DNA of 7,669 bases, taken from the NCBI GenBank assembly GCA_027001815.1, contig JALTLT010000049.1, positions 1-7,669 of the forward strand. The letters run 5' to 3'. Positions 1 through 6,590 of this stretch are shown piece by piece. The notes under the pieces are model-generated. The model had not been told where the DNA came from. It was given only the letters and a program-made list of their open reading frames with translations, and did not search any database. Each line of letters starts with the position of its first letter. Within the stretch, counting starts at the first letter, position 1. Origin of the DNA: Gammaproteobacteria bacterium. Its GTDB lineage: Bacteria; Pseudomonadota; Gammaproteobacteria; JALTLT01. A program made the position numbers and the translations under genes.

Positions 1-186
1 GCCTTCGCCGATTGCCCGGAGGGTGGCATGGGAAAGGGAGGCTTCCTTCCGTCGCCGGGACTCCATCTCCGGGGGCCGGCGCATCGCGGATTCCCCTTAT
101 GGATATAGGCCATCCCCATACCTTAAGGTGGGACGAGGAGTCTCCCCGCGGCTTCCTCCCGGGGGAGGGGAGGGAACCGGAGATGT
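1..186. other. Non-coding leader upstream of the HD-GYP gene
   Basis: I recognise no protein in any frame of this stretch; the open frames here give low-complexity Gly/Pro/Arg-rich translations typical of GC-rich non-coding DNA. It contains an 8-base palindrome CCTTAAGG (121-128). A set of C-rich and G-rich arms (142-172) lies just before the GTG start at 187 and is listed separately. No convincing sigma-70 promoter is visible. The window edge may cut off the end of an upstream gene or the true promoter. Confidence 0.5.
142..172 (+). repeat. C-rich/G-rich inverted repeat in the HD-GYP leader
   Basis: CTCCCC (142-147) is complementary to GGGGAG (167-172), and CCTCC (155-159) to GGAGG (164-168). 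CCTCC is also the core of the anti-Shine-Dalgarno sequence. The purine-rich arm and the following GGGAA and GGAG (179-182) are the only ribosome-binding candidates for the GTG at 187, so a fold here could hide them. Only the complementarity is seen; an effect on translation is inference. Confidence 0.35.
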
Positions 187-1368
187 GTGGGTCAGGAGGC
201 CGGGTGTCTGCCGCTGTCCGATGAGGTGTGGGAGGAACGCTTGCTGTTCGAAGAACGCCATCAACTGGATCCGCTCGACGCCAGCCTGCCGTTGCGGCTC
301 AAGCTGGAGTTCCTCCACCGTATGATCCGGCAGCACCTGCCGTTCGTTCACCGCGCCAGCGTGGTCCTCTACGACCGCTCCACCGATCTGCTGAAGACCT
401 TCGTCGCCAGTGGTGAGGACAACCCCGTCGATCACTACCAGGCGCGGCTTGCCGATTCCGCCTCCCTGAAGCGAATGGTGGAGTCGCGCAGGCCCCGCGT
501 CATCAACGACCTCACTTTGCTCGAGGGTGGCCACAGCAGGCCGGCCCAGGGTCTGCTGGCAGCCGGCTATCGGGCCAGCTACGCCTTCCCAATGTTCCAC
601 GGCGATCGGCTCTTCGGGATCCTCTTCTTCAACTCCCGCGAGGCCGGGGTCTTCAAGGAGGGGGTGTTGCAGGATCTCGCCATGCTGAGCCACATGATCA
701 CCCTCCTGGTGATCAACGAGGTCTCCACCCTGCGCACTCTCACCGGCGCCCTCAAGACCGCCAGTTGTCTCACCCGACACCGCGACTGGGAGACCGGCTC
801 CCATCTGGAACGGATGGCCCGCTACGCCCGTCTCATCGCCCGTTCTCTGGCGGAGTTTGGAGACCTGAGCGACGAGTTCGTCGAACACCTGTTTCTCTTC
901 GCCCCCCTCCACGACCTCGGCAAGCTGGCCGTTCCGGACCGGATCCTGCTCAAGCCCGGCCCCCTCACCCCCGCCGAGCGGCGGGAGATGGAGTGTCATC
1001 CCGTCACCGGCCGGGAGATGGTCGATTCGATGCTGGAGAATTTCGGCCTGGAGTCGCTCTCCTATGCCACCATGCTGCGCAACGTGGTCGAGTTCCATCA
1101 CGAGGCGATGGACGGGAGCGGCTATCCCCACGGTCTGAAGGGGGAAGAGATCCCCGTGGAGGCACGGATCGTGGCGGTGGCGGACGTCTTCGACGCCCTC
1201 ACCTCCAGTCGTCCCTACAAGCAGGCGTGGAGCAACGAGGAGGCGTTCGCGGAGCTGCGTCGCATGGCGCGGAGCCGACTCGATCCCGCGTGTGTAGAGG
1301 CGCTGCTGGGGGCGCCGGACGAGGTCGAGGAGATCCAGCGCACCTTCCGGGAGGATGGACTGGGGTGA
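187..1368 (+). CDS. GAF domain / HD-GYP domain cyclic-di-GMP phosphodiesterase
   Basis: The 393-residue protein most likely hydrolyses cyclic-di-GMP (family knowledge). Residues about 35-180 look like a GAF sensor domain; no membrane segment or signal peptide is seen, so it should be cytoplasmic. The HD-GYP domain covers about 190-375: ETGSH (E202, H206), HDLGK (H242, D243, K246), H271, HHEAMDGSGYP (H304, H305, GYP 312-314), then ARIVAVADVFDALTSSRPYK with D333. All usual metal ligands and the GYP signature are intact. E202, four residues before H206, matches the extra glutamate of trinuclear-iron HD-GYP enzymes such as Persephonella PmGH (from memory). The start is GTG at 187 with GGAG at 179-182; the spacing is short, and GTG at 226 is an alternative without an SD. 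It stands alone and converges with trmB. The GAF ligand cannot be told. Confidence 0.93.
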   Translation: MGQEAGCLPLSDEVWEERLLFEERHQLDPLDASLPLRLKLEFLHRMIRQHLPFVHRASVVLYDRSTDLLKTFVASGEDNPVDHYQARLADSASLKRMVESRRPRVINDLTLLEGGHSRPAQGLLAAGYRASYAFPMFHGDRLFGILFFNSREAGVFKEGVLQDLAMLSHMITLLVINEVSTLRTLTGALKTASCLTRHRDWETGSHLERMARYARLIARSLAEFGDLSDEFVEHLFLFAPLHDLGKLAVPDRILLKPGPLTPAERREMECHPVTGREMVDSMLENFGLESLSYATMLRNVVEFHHEAMDGSGYPHGLKGEEIPVEARIVAVADVFDALTSSRPYKQAWSNEEAFAELRRMARSRLDPACVEALLGAPDEVEEIQRTFREDGLG

Positions 1369-1393
1369 CGGCCGGCCGCGGGGCTGCCCGTGC

Positions 1394-1428
1394 CCGCCGC
1401 GGAGTCAGGTGTCCGTGGGCCGCGGCGG
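1394..1428 (-). terminator. GC-rich hairpin at the convergent HD-GYP/trmB ends
   Basis: CCGCCGCGG (1394-1402) and CCGCGGCGG (1420-1428) form a perfect 9-base inverted repeat with a 17-base loop that spans the trmB stop codon. A third CCGCGG at 1376-1381 gives an alternative pairing. No T-tract follows on either strand, so it is not a classical intrinsic terminator. It may still help stop convergent transcription across the 36-base gap. In such GC-rich DNA, partial pairing could also be chance. Confidence 0.3.
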
Positions 1429-2121
1429 CGTCTCCCCCCGCCGGCGGAAGAGCAGATCCCACACCCCGTGGCCGAGCCGCTCGCCCCGGCGCTCGAACTT
1501 GGTGGCCGGACGGTCGGCCGGCCGGGGGCTGAAGCGCCCCGGCCCGGCCACGTTTTCGAAACCGGCCGCCGCTTCCATGGTCTCCAGCATCTGTTGTGCA
1601 TACTCCTCCCAGTCCGTGGCCATGTGAAAGATGCCGCCGGGGCGGAGCTTGCGAGCCACCAGTTCGACGAAGGCGGGCTGCAGGATGCGCCGCTTGTGGT
1701 GGCGTTTCTTGGGCCAGGGGTCGGGAAAGAAGAGCAGCACCCGATCCAGGGAGCGGTCGGGGATGTGGTGTTCCAGCACCTCCACGGCGTCGTGGCTGAT
1801 CACCCGGACGTTCTCGAGGCCCAGTGCCTCGATCCGCAGCAGCAGATGTCCCACGCCGGGGCGATGCACCTCGACGCCCAGGAAGTCCTGTTCGGGGGCC
1901 GCTTCGGCCATGGCGGCCAGCGACTCGCCATTGCCGAAACCGATCTCGAGGGTGCGGGGCGCGTTCCTCCCGAACAGGGCCTCCAGGTCGAGCACTCCCT
2001 TCGGCTCCACCCCCCACCGGGGCCAGAGCGTCTCCAGTGCCCGGGCCTGCGAACGGGTCAGCCTTCCCTCGCGACGGACGAAGGAGCGGATGCGGCGTCT
2101 GGGGTGACCGGTTCCCGTCAA
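1405..2121 (-). CDS. trmB: tRNA (guanine-N7-)-methyltransferase TrmB
   Basis: TrmB uses S-adenosylmethionine to make 7-methylguanosine at position 46 in the variable loop of many tRNAs (family knowledge). The 238 residues match the usual length (E. coli about 239). Seen in order: IRSFVRREGRLT (11-22), typical of the proteobacterial N-terminus; the SAM-binding loop LEIGFGNGES (58-67); the signature FFPDPWPKKRHHKRR (131-145), with the conserved Asp134; TDWEEYAQQM (169-178); and the C-terminal TKFERRGERLGH (207-218). The only credible start is TTG at 2121. It lies two bases past the thiG stop, matches E. coli in length, and has no clear Shine-Dalgarno. This suggests translational coupling to thiG in a thiS-thiG-trmB operon. 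ATG and GTG are absent from this N-terminal region in frame. The protein ends in a short Pro-rich tail. Confidence 0.96.
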   Translation of the reverse strand: MTGTGHPRRRIRSFVRREGRLTRSQARALETLWPRWGVEPKGVLDLEALFGRNAPRTLEIGFGNGESLAAMAEAAPEQDFLGVEVHRPGVGHLLLRIEALGLENVRVISHDAVEVLEHHIPDRSLDRVLLFFPDPWPKKRHHKRRILQPAFVELVARKLRPGGIFHMATDWEEYAQQMLETMEAAAGFENVAGPGRFSPRPADRPATKFERRGERLGHGVWDLLFRRRGETPPRPTDT

Positions 2122-2123
2122 GT

Positions 2124-2936
2124 TCAGAAGAAGGTCCCGTCGATGGGGGATGAGGCGGAGGCGAAGCGCTTGCGCGGGATCCGGCCGGCGAGGAAGGCCT
2201 CGCGGCCCGCCTCGATCGCCTTCTTCATGGCGGAGGCCATGAGCACGGGGTTCTTCGCACCGGCGATGGCGGTGTTCATCAGCACCCCGTCGCAGCCCAG
2301 CTCCATGGCCACCGCGGCGTCCGAGGCGGTACCCACCCCCGCGTCCACCAGGATCGGCACCTGGGCATTCTCGACGATGGTGAGGATGTTGTAGGGGTTG
2401 CGGATGCCGAGCCCGGAACCGATGGGTGCCGCCAGCGGCATCACCGCCACGCACCCCATCTCCTCGAACCGCCTGGCGACGATCGGGTCGTCGTTGGTGT
2501 AGACCATCACCTTGAATCCCTCGTCGATGAGGGTCTCGGCCGCCTCGATGGTCTGGATGATGTCGGGGAAGAGAGTCTTCTCGTCGCCCAGCACCTCCAG
2601 CTTCACCAGGTCGTGACCGTCCAGAAGCTCCCGCGCCAGGCGGCATGTGCGCACGGCGTCCTTCGCCGTGTAGCAGCCGGCGGTATTGGGCAGGATGGTG
2701 TACCTGTCGGGCGGCAGCACGTCGAGCAGGTTGGGCTCGTCCGGATTCTGGCCGATGTTGGAGCGCCGGATGGCGATGGTGACGATCTCGGCGCCCGCCG
2801 CCTCGGTGGCGAGGCGGGTCTCCTTCAGGTCGCGGTACTTGCCGGTACCGGTCAGGAGGCGCGAGCGGTAGGACTTGCCGGCGATGATCAGTGGATCGTC
2901 ACCGGTGCCGGTGGGTGCAGTGGATACAGCGGACAT
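2124..2936 (-). CDS. thiG: Thiazole synthase ThiG
   Basis: ThiG condenses 1-deoxy-D-xylulose 5-phosphate, dehydroglycine and the sulfur of ThiS thiocarboxylate into the thiazole phosphate of thiamin (family knowledge). The 270-residue protein is a complete (beta/alpha)8-type ThiG. DDPLIIAGKSYRSRLLTGTG (13-32) is the usual opening. DLVKLEVLGD (109-118) carries K112, the expected Schiff-base lysine. The phosphate-binding glycine loops PIGSGLGIRNPYNI (171-184) and VDAGVGTASDAA (197-208) are intact, as is DGVLMNTAIAGAKNP (216-230). The start ATG at 2936 gives a normal length plus a short variable leader; GGAA about ten bases upstream is only a weak ribosome site. It lies 31 bases after thiS and 2 bases before trmB on the same strand, so it is the middle gene of one operon. 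No other thiamin gene is in the window. Confidence 0.97.
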   Translation of the reverse strand: MSAVSTAPTGTGDDPLIIAGKSYRSRLLTGTGKYRDLKETRLATEAAGAEIVTIAIRRSNIGQNPDEPNLLDVLPPDRYTILPNTAGCYTAKDAVRTCRLARELLDGHDLVKLEVLGDEKTLFPDIIQTIEAAETLIDEGFKVMVYTNDDPIVARRFEEMGCVAVMPLAAPIGSGLGIRNPYNILTIVENAQVPILVDAGVGTASDAAVAMELGCDGVLMNTAIAGAKNPVLMASAMKKAIEAGREAFLAGRIPRKRFASASSPIDGTFF

Positions 2937-2967
2937 GGGCGATGGTTCCGGGGTTGGGGGCGGGGCG

Positions 2968-3177
2968 TCAGCCGCCGCCGATGGCGTGCACCACCTCGAC
3001 GCGGTCGCCCTCGTTGAGGCGGAACTCCGCATAGCGGCTGCGGGGCACGATCTCTTCGTTCACCTCCATGGCGATGCGCCGGCCGCCCAGGGCCAGCCGT
3101 TCCACCAGGTCGGCGGCGCTGCTGCCTTCCGGGAGTTCCCGGGGCTCGCCATTGAGGATGATCTGAATGGTAGACAT
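2968..3177 (-). CDS. thiS: Sulfur-carrier protein ThiS
   Basis: ThiS is a small ubiquitin-fold protein. Its C-terminal glycine is adenylated and converted to a thiocarboxylate that gives sulfur to ThiG (family knowledge). The 69 residues are a full-length ThiS. The start MSTIQIILNGEP matches the first beta hairpin, IAMEVNEEIVPRSRY (35-49) is the conserved centre, and the protein ends HAIGGG, which provides the essential terminal Gly-Gly. ATG at 3177 is the start that places the fold correctly; upstream in-frame codons read as leader. No strong Shine-Dalgarno is seen. It is the first gene of the thiS-thiG-trmB run. Its activating and sulfur-transfer enzymes (ThiF, ThiI or IscS type) must be elsewhere. 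I see no thi-box (TPP riboswitch) pattern in the 145 bases upstream. Confidence 0.94.
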   Translation of the reverse strand: MSTIQIILNGEPRELPEGSSAADLVERLALGGRRIAMEVNEEIVPRSRYAEFRLNEGDRVEVVHAIGGG

Positions 3178-3212
3178 GTCGTGGTGTGTCTTGCTAATTT
3201 CGCCGGGACACC

Positions 3213-3218
3213 ATTCTA
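3213..3218 (-). promoter_or_regulatory. Possible -10 element for thiS-thiG-trmB
   Basis: Read on the minus strand, TAGAAT lies 36 bases upstream of the thiS ATG in a short AT-rich island inside GC-rich DNA. It matches five of six bases of TATAAT. No -35 hexamer is recognisable at 16-18 bases upstream, which is a C-run, so this is weak support only. The island sits in the 145-base gap between divergent thiS and the acyl-CoA synthetase gene, where promoters for both are expected. Confidence 0.25.
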
Positions 3219-3322
3219 CAACAAACCGTGTGCGGGGGGGGATCGCCTCGAGTCCGCCGCGCTGCCGGCGAATACCAACAACAACCGCGAGCCCCACCGC
3301 CGGGGGGCGGGAGTCGAACGAC

Positions 3323-5137
3323 ATGAGCAGACAGGTGGAGGATATCATCACGGCGGAGCGGGCCGGGACCCTCTCCGGCCTGTTCCACGAGCGGGTGCGC
3401 CGCTCCCGCGACGAGGTCGCCTATGTGGGCCATGATCGCGGCCTGAAACAGTGGGTGGAGAGTACCTGGGGGGAGATGCTGGCCCGCGTCGCCCACTGGC
3501 AGGCGGGCCTCGGCCAGGAGAACCTGGAGAAGGGTGACCGGGTGGCCATCATGCACCGCAACTCCAAGGAGTGGGTGGTCTTCGAACAGGCTGCCCTGGG
3601 GCTGGAGCTGGTGGTGGTGCCCCTCTATACCGACGATCGTCCCGAGAACGTCGCCTACATCATCGACGATGCGGCCATCTCCCTGCTGCTGGTCAGCGAC
3701 CGTGGCATGTGGCGGCGCCTGAAACCGGCGGTGGAGAAGTGCGCCTCCCTCAAGCGGGTGCTGGTGCTGGAAGGGGACGTGGAGGAGGACCAACGGGTCC
3801 GCAACGTCCCGGAGTGGCTTCCGGAAGAGGACGAGGAAGAGCCCTTCCGGCCCGTGCGCAGCGGGGCCGACCCGAAGAGTCTCGCCACCATCGTCTACAC
3901 CTCGGGCACCACCGGCCGCCCCAAGGGGGTGATGCTCTCCCACTGGAACATCCTCTCCATCGCCCACAGCGCGCTGATCTCCTATGAGGTCTTCACCAGC
4001 GACATGCTGCTCTCCTTCCTGCCGCTCTCCCACACCTTCGAGCGCACCGTCGGCTACTATCTGCCGATGATGGCCGGCGCCTCGGTCAGCTACGCCCGCT
4101 CGGTGCAGCAGCTCGCGGACGACCTGGTGCAGGTGCGTCCCACCACCCTGATCGCGGTGCCGCGCATCTTCGAGCGGATCCACACCCGGATCCAGCAGCA
4201 GTTGGCGAAGAAGGGGGTGGTGGCCCGCTTCCTCTTCAACCTCACCGTGCGGGTGGGGTGGAGACGCTTTCTCGCCCGCCAGGGGGAGGCCATGCGGGGG
4301 CCTTCCCTGCTCCTGTGGCCCGTGCTGGACAGGCTCGTGGCCCGTGGCATTCGCGACAAGCTGGGGGGGCGTGCCCGTCTGGTGGTGAGCGGGGGAGCGG
4401 CGTTGCCGCTGCAGGTGTCCAAGGTGTTTCTGGGGCTGGGAATCCCGATCCTGCAGGGCTACGGCATGACCGAGACCAGCCCGGTGGTCTCGGGCAACCC
4501 GGTGGAGCGCAACAAGCCGGCCTCGGTAGGTCTTCCCCTGAAGCACGTGGAGGTGAAGATCGGCGAGAACGACGAACTGCTGGTGAGGGGCCCCGGTGTG
4601 ATGCTGGGGTACTGGAACAATCATGCCGCCACCGCGGCCATGATTGATGCCGATGGCTGGCTCCACACGGGGGATCAGGCGCGTATCGACGAGGACGGCT
4701 ACATCTACATCACCGGCCGCATCAAGGACATCCTGGTTCTCTCCAACGGGGAGAAGGTGCCGCCCGCGGATGCCGAGGCGGCGATCATGATCGACCCGCT
4801 GTTCGAGCAGGTGCTGGTACTCGGGGAGGGCAAGCCGTTTCTCTCCGCGATCGCCGTGCTCAACTCGGAGGAGTGGTTCGCCCTGGCCCAGGAGCTCGGC
4901 CTCGATCCGACCGATGGCAGCAACCTGCGGTCCGAGAAGGTGGAGAGACGGCTGGTGAATCGCATGCGGGAGCTGATGAGCGACTTCCCCGGCTACGCCA
5001 AGATCCGCCGTGTCCATGCGACCCTGGAGCCCTGGACGGTGGACAACGGGTTGCTCACTCCCACCCTCAAGGTGAAGCGTGCCAAGGTGCTCGAACGGTA
5101 CCAGAAGGAGGTGGCGGCGATCTACGAGGAGCGCTGA
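3323..5137 (+). CDS. Long-chain acyl-CoA synthetase (AMP-binding, FAA1/FadD15 type)
   Basis: This 604-residue enzyme should activate long-chain fatty acids to acyl-CoA through an acyl-adenylate, feeding beta-oxidation or lipid synthesis (family knowledge). It has the full ANL-superfamily motif set: the P-loop YTSGTTGRPKG (192-202), LPLSHTFER (233-241), YGMTETSP (380-387), GWLHTGDQARIDEDGYIYI (445-463), R466 in GRIKDILVLSNGEKVPP, and LTPTLKVKR (578-586), with K583 as the likely adenylation lysine. The length, the LPLSHTFERTVGYY block and the extended C-terminus fit COG1022 rather than the shorter FadD group. No signal peptide is seen. ATG at 3323 has GGGAG at 3309-3313, nine bases upstream. 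It diverges from thiS and ends 12 bases before the end of the opposing transpeptidase gene. The substrate chain length cannot be read from sequence. Confidence 0.95.
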   Translation: MSRQVEDIITAERAGTLSGLFHERVRRSRDEVAYVGHDRGLKQWVESTWGEMLARVAHWQAGLGQENLEKGDRVAIMHRNSKEWVVFEQAALGLELVVVPLYTDDRPENVAYIIDDAAISLLLVSDRGMWRRLKPAVEKCASLKRVLVLEGDVEEDQRVRNVPEWLPEEDEEEPFRPVRSGADPKSLATIVYTSGTTGRPKGVMLSHWNILSIAHSALISYEVFTSDMLLSFLPLSHTFERTVGYYLPMMAGASVSYARSVQQLADDLVQVRPTTLIAVPRIFERIHTRIQQQLAKKGVVARFLFNLTVRVGWRRFLARQGEAMRGPSLLLWPVLDRLVARGIRDKLGGRARLVVSGGAALPLQVSKVFLGLGIPILQGYGMTETSPVVSGNPVERNKPASVGLPLKHVEVKIGENDELLVRGPGVMLGYWNNHAATAAMIDADGWLHTGDQARIDEDGYIYITGRIKDILVLSNGEKVPPADAEAAIMIDPLFEQVLVLGEGKPFLSAIAVLNSEEWFALAQELGLDPTDGSNLRSEKVERRLVNRMRELMSDFPGYAKIRRVHATLEPWTVDNGLLTPTLKVKRAKVLERYQKEVAAIYEER

Positions 5138-5149
5138 TCCGGGCGGTGT

Positions 5150-5710
5150 TCACCCCTGCGGTGGGGGGCTGGCGAGGATATAGACCGGTGTTCCCACCTC
5201 CACCTCTTCGAAGAGGGTGACGATATCCTCGTTGCGCATGCGGATGCAGCCGTGGGAGACGGGCCGACCGATCAGTGCCTCTTCCGGCGTGCCATGGATG
5301 TAGATATAGCGGGCGCGGGAATCCACCTCGCCGCCCAGGTTGACGCCGGGCTCGAGTCCCTCCAGCCAGAGAATGCGTGTGGTGATCAGGTCCTGCTCCG
5401 GGTAGTGACCAGGGGAGACCACTTCACCGGTGGGATGGCGGCCCCGGAAGACGGTTCCCGGTGGAGATCCCGCGCCGATCTTCTCTCCCACCCGGTGGAG
5501 GCCGGTGGGGGTACGATGGCTGCCGCTGCGGTTGCCGAAACCCTCGCGGGCGGTGGAGACGGGCCAGCAGCTCGCGCCTCCCTCGCGGGGGAGGCGCCAG
5601 AGCTGCTGCTCGGCGCCCACCACCAGCAGCAGGGTGGACTGGCCTATCCGCGGGTCGCGCCGCAACATGGTCTCCAGGGCGACCAGTGATGGAGGGAGGG
5701 GTTCGCTCAT
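5150..5710 (-). CDS. YkuD-family L,D-transpeptidase without visible signal peptide
   Basis: YkuD enzymes make 3-3 cross-links in peptidoglycan, attach proteins to it, or exchange its terminal D-amino acids through a catalytic cysteine (family knowledge). The 186-residue protein has the signature: IHGTPEEALIGRP (138-150) with H139, then VSHGCIRMRNED (151-162) with H153 and catalytic C155. CWPVSTAREGFGNRSGSHRTPTG (48-70) is the typical beta-sheet entry of the domain. ATG at 5710 is the only good start, and nothing before residue 25 resembles a signal peptide, lipobox or membrane anchor, whereas most members are exported. Signal-less relatives occur in Gammaproteobacteria (recollection). No LysM or other wall-binding domain is present. 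It lies 59 bases downstream of FHA protein A on the same strand, probably co-transcribed. Its cellular location and substrate are uncertain. Confidence 0.9.
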   Translation of the reverse strand: MSEPLPPSLVALETMLRRDPRIGQSTLLLVVGAEQQLWRLPREGGASCWPVSTAREGFGNRSGSHRTPTGLHRVGEKIGAGSPPGTVFRGRHPTGEVVSPGHYPEQDLITTRILWLEGLEPGVNLGGEVDSRARYIYIHGTPEEALIGRPVSHGCIRMRNEDIVTLFEEVEVGTPVYILASPPPQG

Positions 5711-5769
5711 GTTCTGTCGTGCCCGCCCTTGTGCCGGGACGGGCCCCGGGAAAGGGAGCAGTGACGGGT

Positions 5770-6093
5770 TCAGGCCTCGCGAGAGAGTTCCTTGGCTTCC
5801 TCTGCGGTGTCTTCGACGCGCAGAACGATGTCGGCACTGCCCAGCCGGACCTCGTCGCCATGGTGAAGGGTGTGCATGTGGATCTTCTTGTCGTTGACGA
5901 AGGTGCCGTTGAGACTGTCGAGATCCTCGATGTAGGAAGCGCCGAAGATGGTCACCACCTTGGCGTGCCGGTTGCTGACGGTGGGGTGATCGATACGGAT
6001 GTCGACCTTCCTCGAGCGGCCCAGCGTCAGGGTACCGTGGGCGAGGCGCGTCTCGGCGATGGGCGTACCCTTCTTTTCGATGATCAGCAGCAT
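5770..6093 (-). CDS. Small single-domain FHA protein A
   Basis: The 107-residue protein is almost only a forkhead-associated domain, which binds phosphothreonine peptides (family knowledge). The binding residues are present: GRS (G25, R26), VSNRHA with S40, R42 and H43, and SLNGT with N62, G63 and T64. The beta strands run from residue 2 to about 94, then a short acidic tail follows (EDTAEEAKELSREA). No membrane segment or fused domain is seen, so it is likely a free cytoplasmic adaptor. ATG at 6093 has a weak GGAAG about seven bases upstream. It is 48 bases downstream of FHA protein B, its close paralogue, and 59 bases upstream of the L,D-transpeptidase, all on one strand. No Ser/Thr kinase is in the window, so the phosphorylated partner is unknown. 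Confidence 0.93.
   Translation of the reverse strand: MLLIIEKKGTPIAETRLAHGTLTLGRSRKVDIRIDHPTVSNRHAKVVTIFGASYIEDLDSLNGTFVNDKKIHMHTLHHGDEVRLGSADIVLRVEDTAEEAKELSREA
5812..6036 (-). repeat. Tandem FHA duplication, copy A
   Basis: This stretch matches 6172-6396 at a constant 360-base offset with no insertion or deletion. Exact blocks include CGTTGACGAAGGTGCCGTTG (5892-5911, repeated at 6252-6271) and TCCTCGATGTAGGAAGC (5924-5940, repeated at 6284-6300). Conserved DNA, not only conserved protein, points to recent duplication or ongoing gene conversion. Confidence 0.85.
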
Positions 6094-6141
6094 GGTTGCT
6101 TCCGCTTGGTTTCAGGCCCGGCTCCGATCGACCTCTTCATC

Positions 6142-6516
6142 TCATGCAGCCGTGCGATGCCCCTCCGGACGACCCAACTGCACCACGAAACTGTAGTTGC
6201 CCAGGTGGACCACGTCTCCCGGGTGCAGGGTGTGCATCTGGACCTTTCGGCCGTTGACGAAGGTGCCGTTGGTGCTGCCCAGGTCCTCGATGTAGGAAGC
6301 CCCGAAATAGGTCACGATCTGTGCATGGCGATTGCTCACCGTCCGGTCGTCGATAACCAGATCGTTGTCCCGTGATCTTCCCAGGTGCAGCGTTCCCTCT
6401 CTGACGAGAATGATCGATTCCGACTCCCTTGAACTTCTCAGACTGATCCGGTTCATCTTCTCTGCCTCTTCTTTTGCCTTGAGTCTCCATTGTAGGAGGC
6501 GTTCCGGGAGATTCAT
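6142..6516 (-). CDS. Small single-domain FHA protein B
   Basis: This is the second FHA protein, 124 residues from ATG at 6516. FHA residues are intact: GRS (G46, R47), VSNRHA (S61, R63, H64) and STNGT (N83, G84, T85). From residue 41 to 115 it aligns with protein A without gaps at about 64% identity by hand count. The first 20 residues, PERLLQWRLKAKEEAEK and neighbours, read as a charged amphipathic helix that protein A lacks. An alternative start, ATG at 6456, has AGAGG about eight bases upstream and would match the start of protein A exactly; I keep the longer form with limited confidence. Codons at the 5' end (AGA, AGT, TCA, CTA) are less GC-rich than in the neighbours. It probably forms one transcript with protein A and the transpeptidase. 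Confidence 0.88.
   Translation of the reverse strand: MNLPERLLQWRLKAKEEAEKMNRISLRSSRESESIILVREGTLHLGRSRDNDLVIDDRTVSNRHAQIVTYFGASYIEDLGSTNGTFVNGRKVQMHTLHPGDVVHLGNYSFVVQLGRPEGHRTAA
6172..6396 (-). repeat. Tandem FHA duplication, copy B
   Basis: This is the partner of 5812-6036; see that entry for the exact blocks. The copies differ most in the strand after GRSR, in the GNYSFVVQLG end (SADIVLRVE in copy A) and in the region outside the FHA core. Confidence 0.85.
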
Positions 6517-6590
6517 GTGATGGAATCGGATCGCTCCGGGTGAATATTCCCTGTGTGCTCTTCCGGGGAGGACCGGGAAAACGCGCCAAT

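Noticed and set aside
97..1131. Long minus-strand open frame of 344 codons opposite the HD-GYP gene
   Set aside because: It is the antisense of a clear HD-GYP coding region; the translation is rich in His/Gln/Gly/Pro and has no family motif.
3178..3322. TPP riboswitch upstream of thiS
   Set aside because: I looked for thi-box-like conserved stretches on the minus strand and saw none; the gap has only a weak -10.
3194..5017. 607-codon minus-strand open frame opposite the acyl-CoA synthetase
   Set aside because: It is a GC-bias shadow with repeated His-rich stretches and no domain, while the plus strand has every ANL motif.
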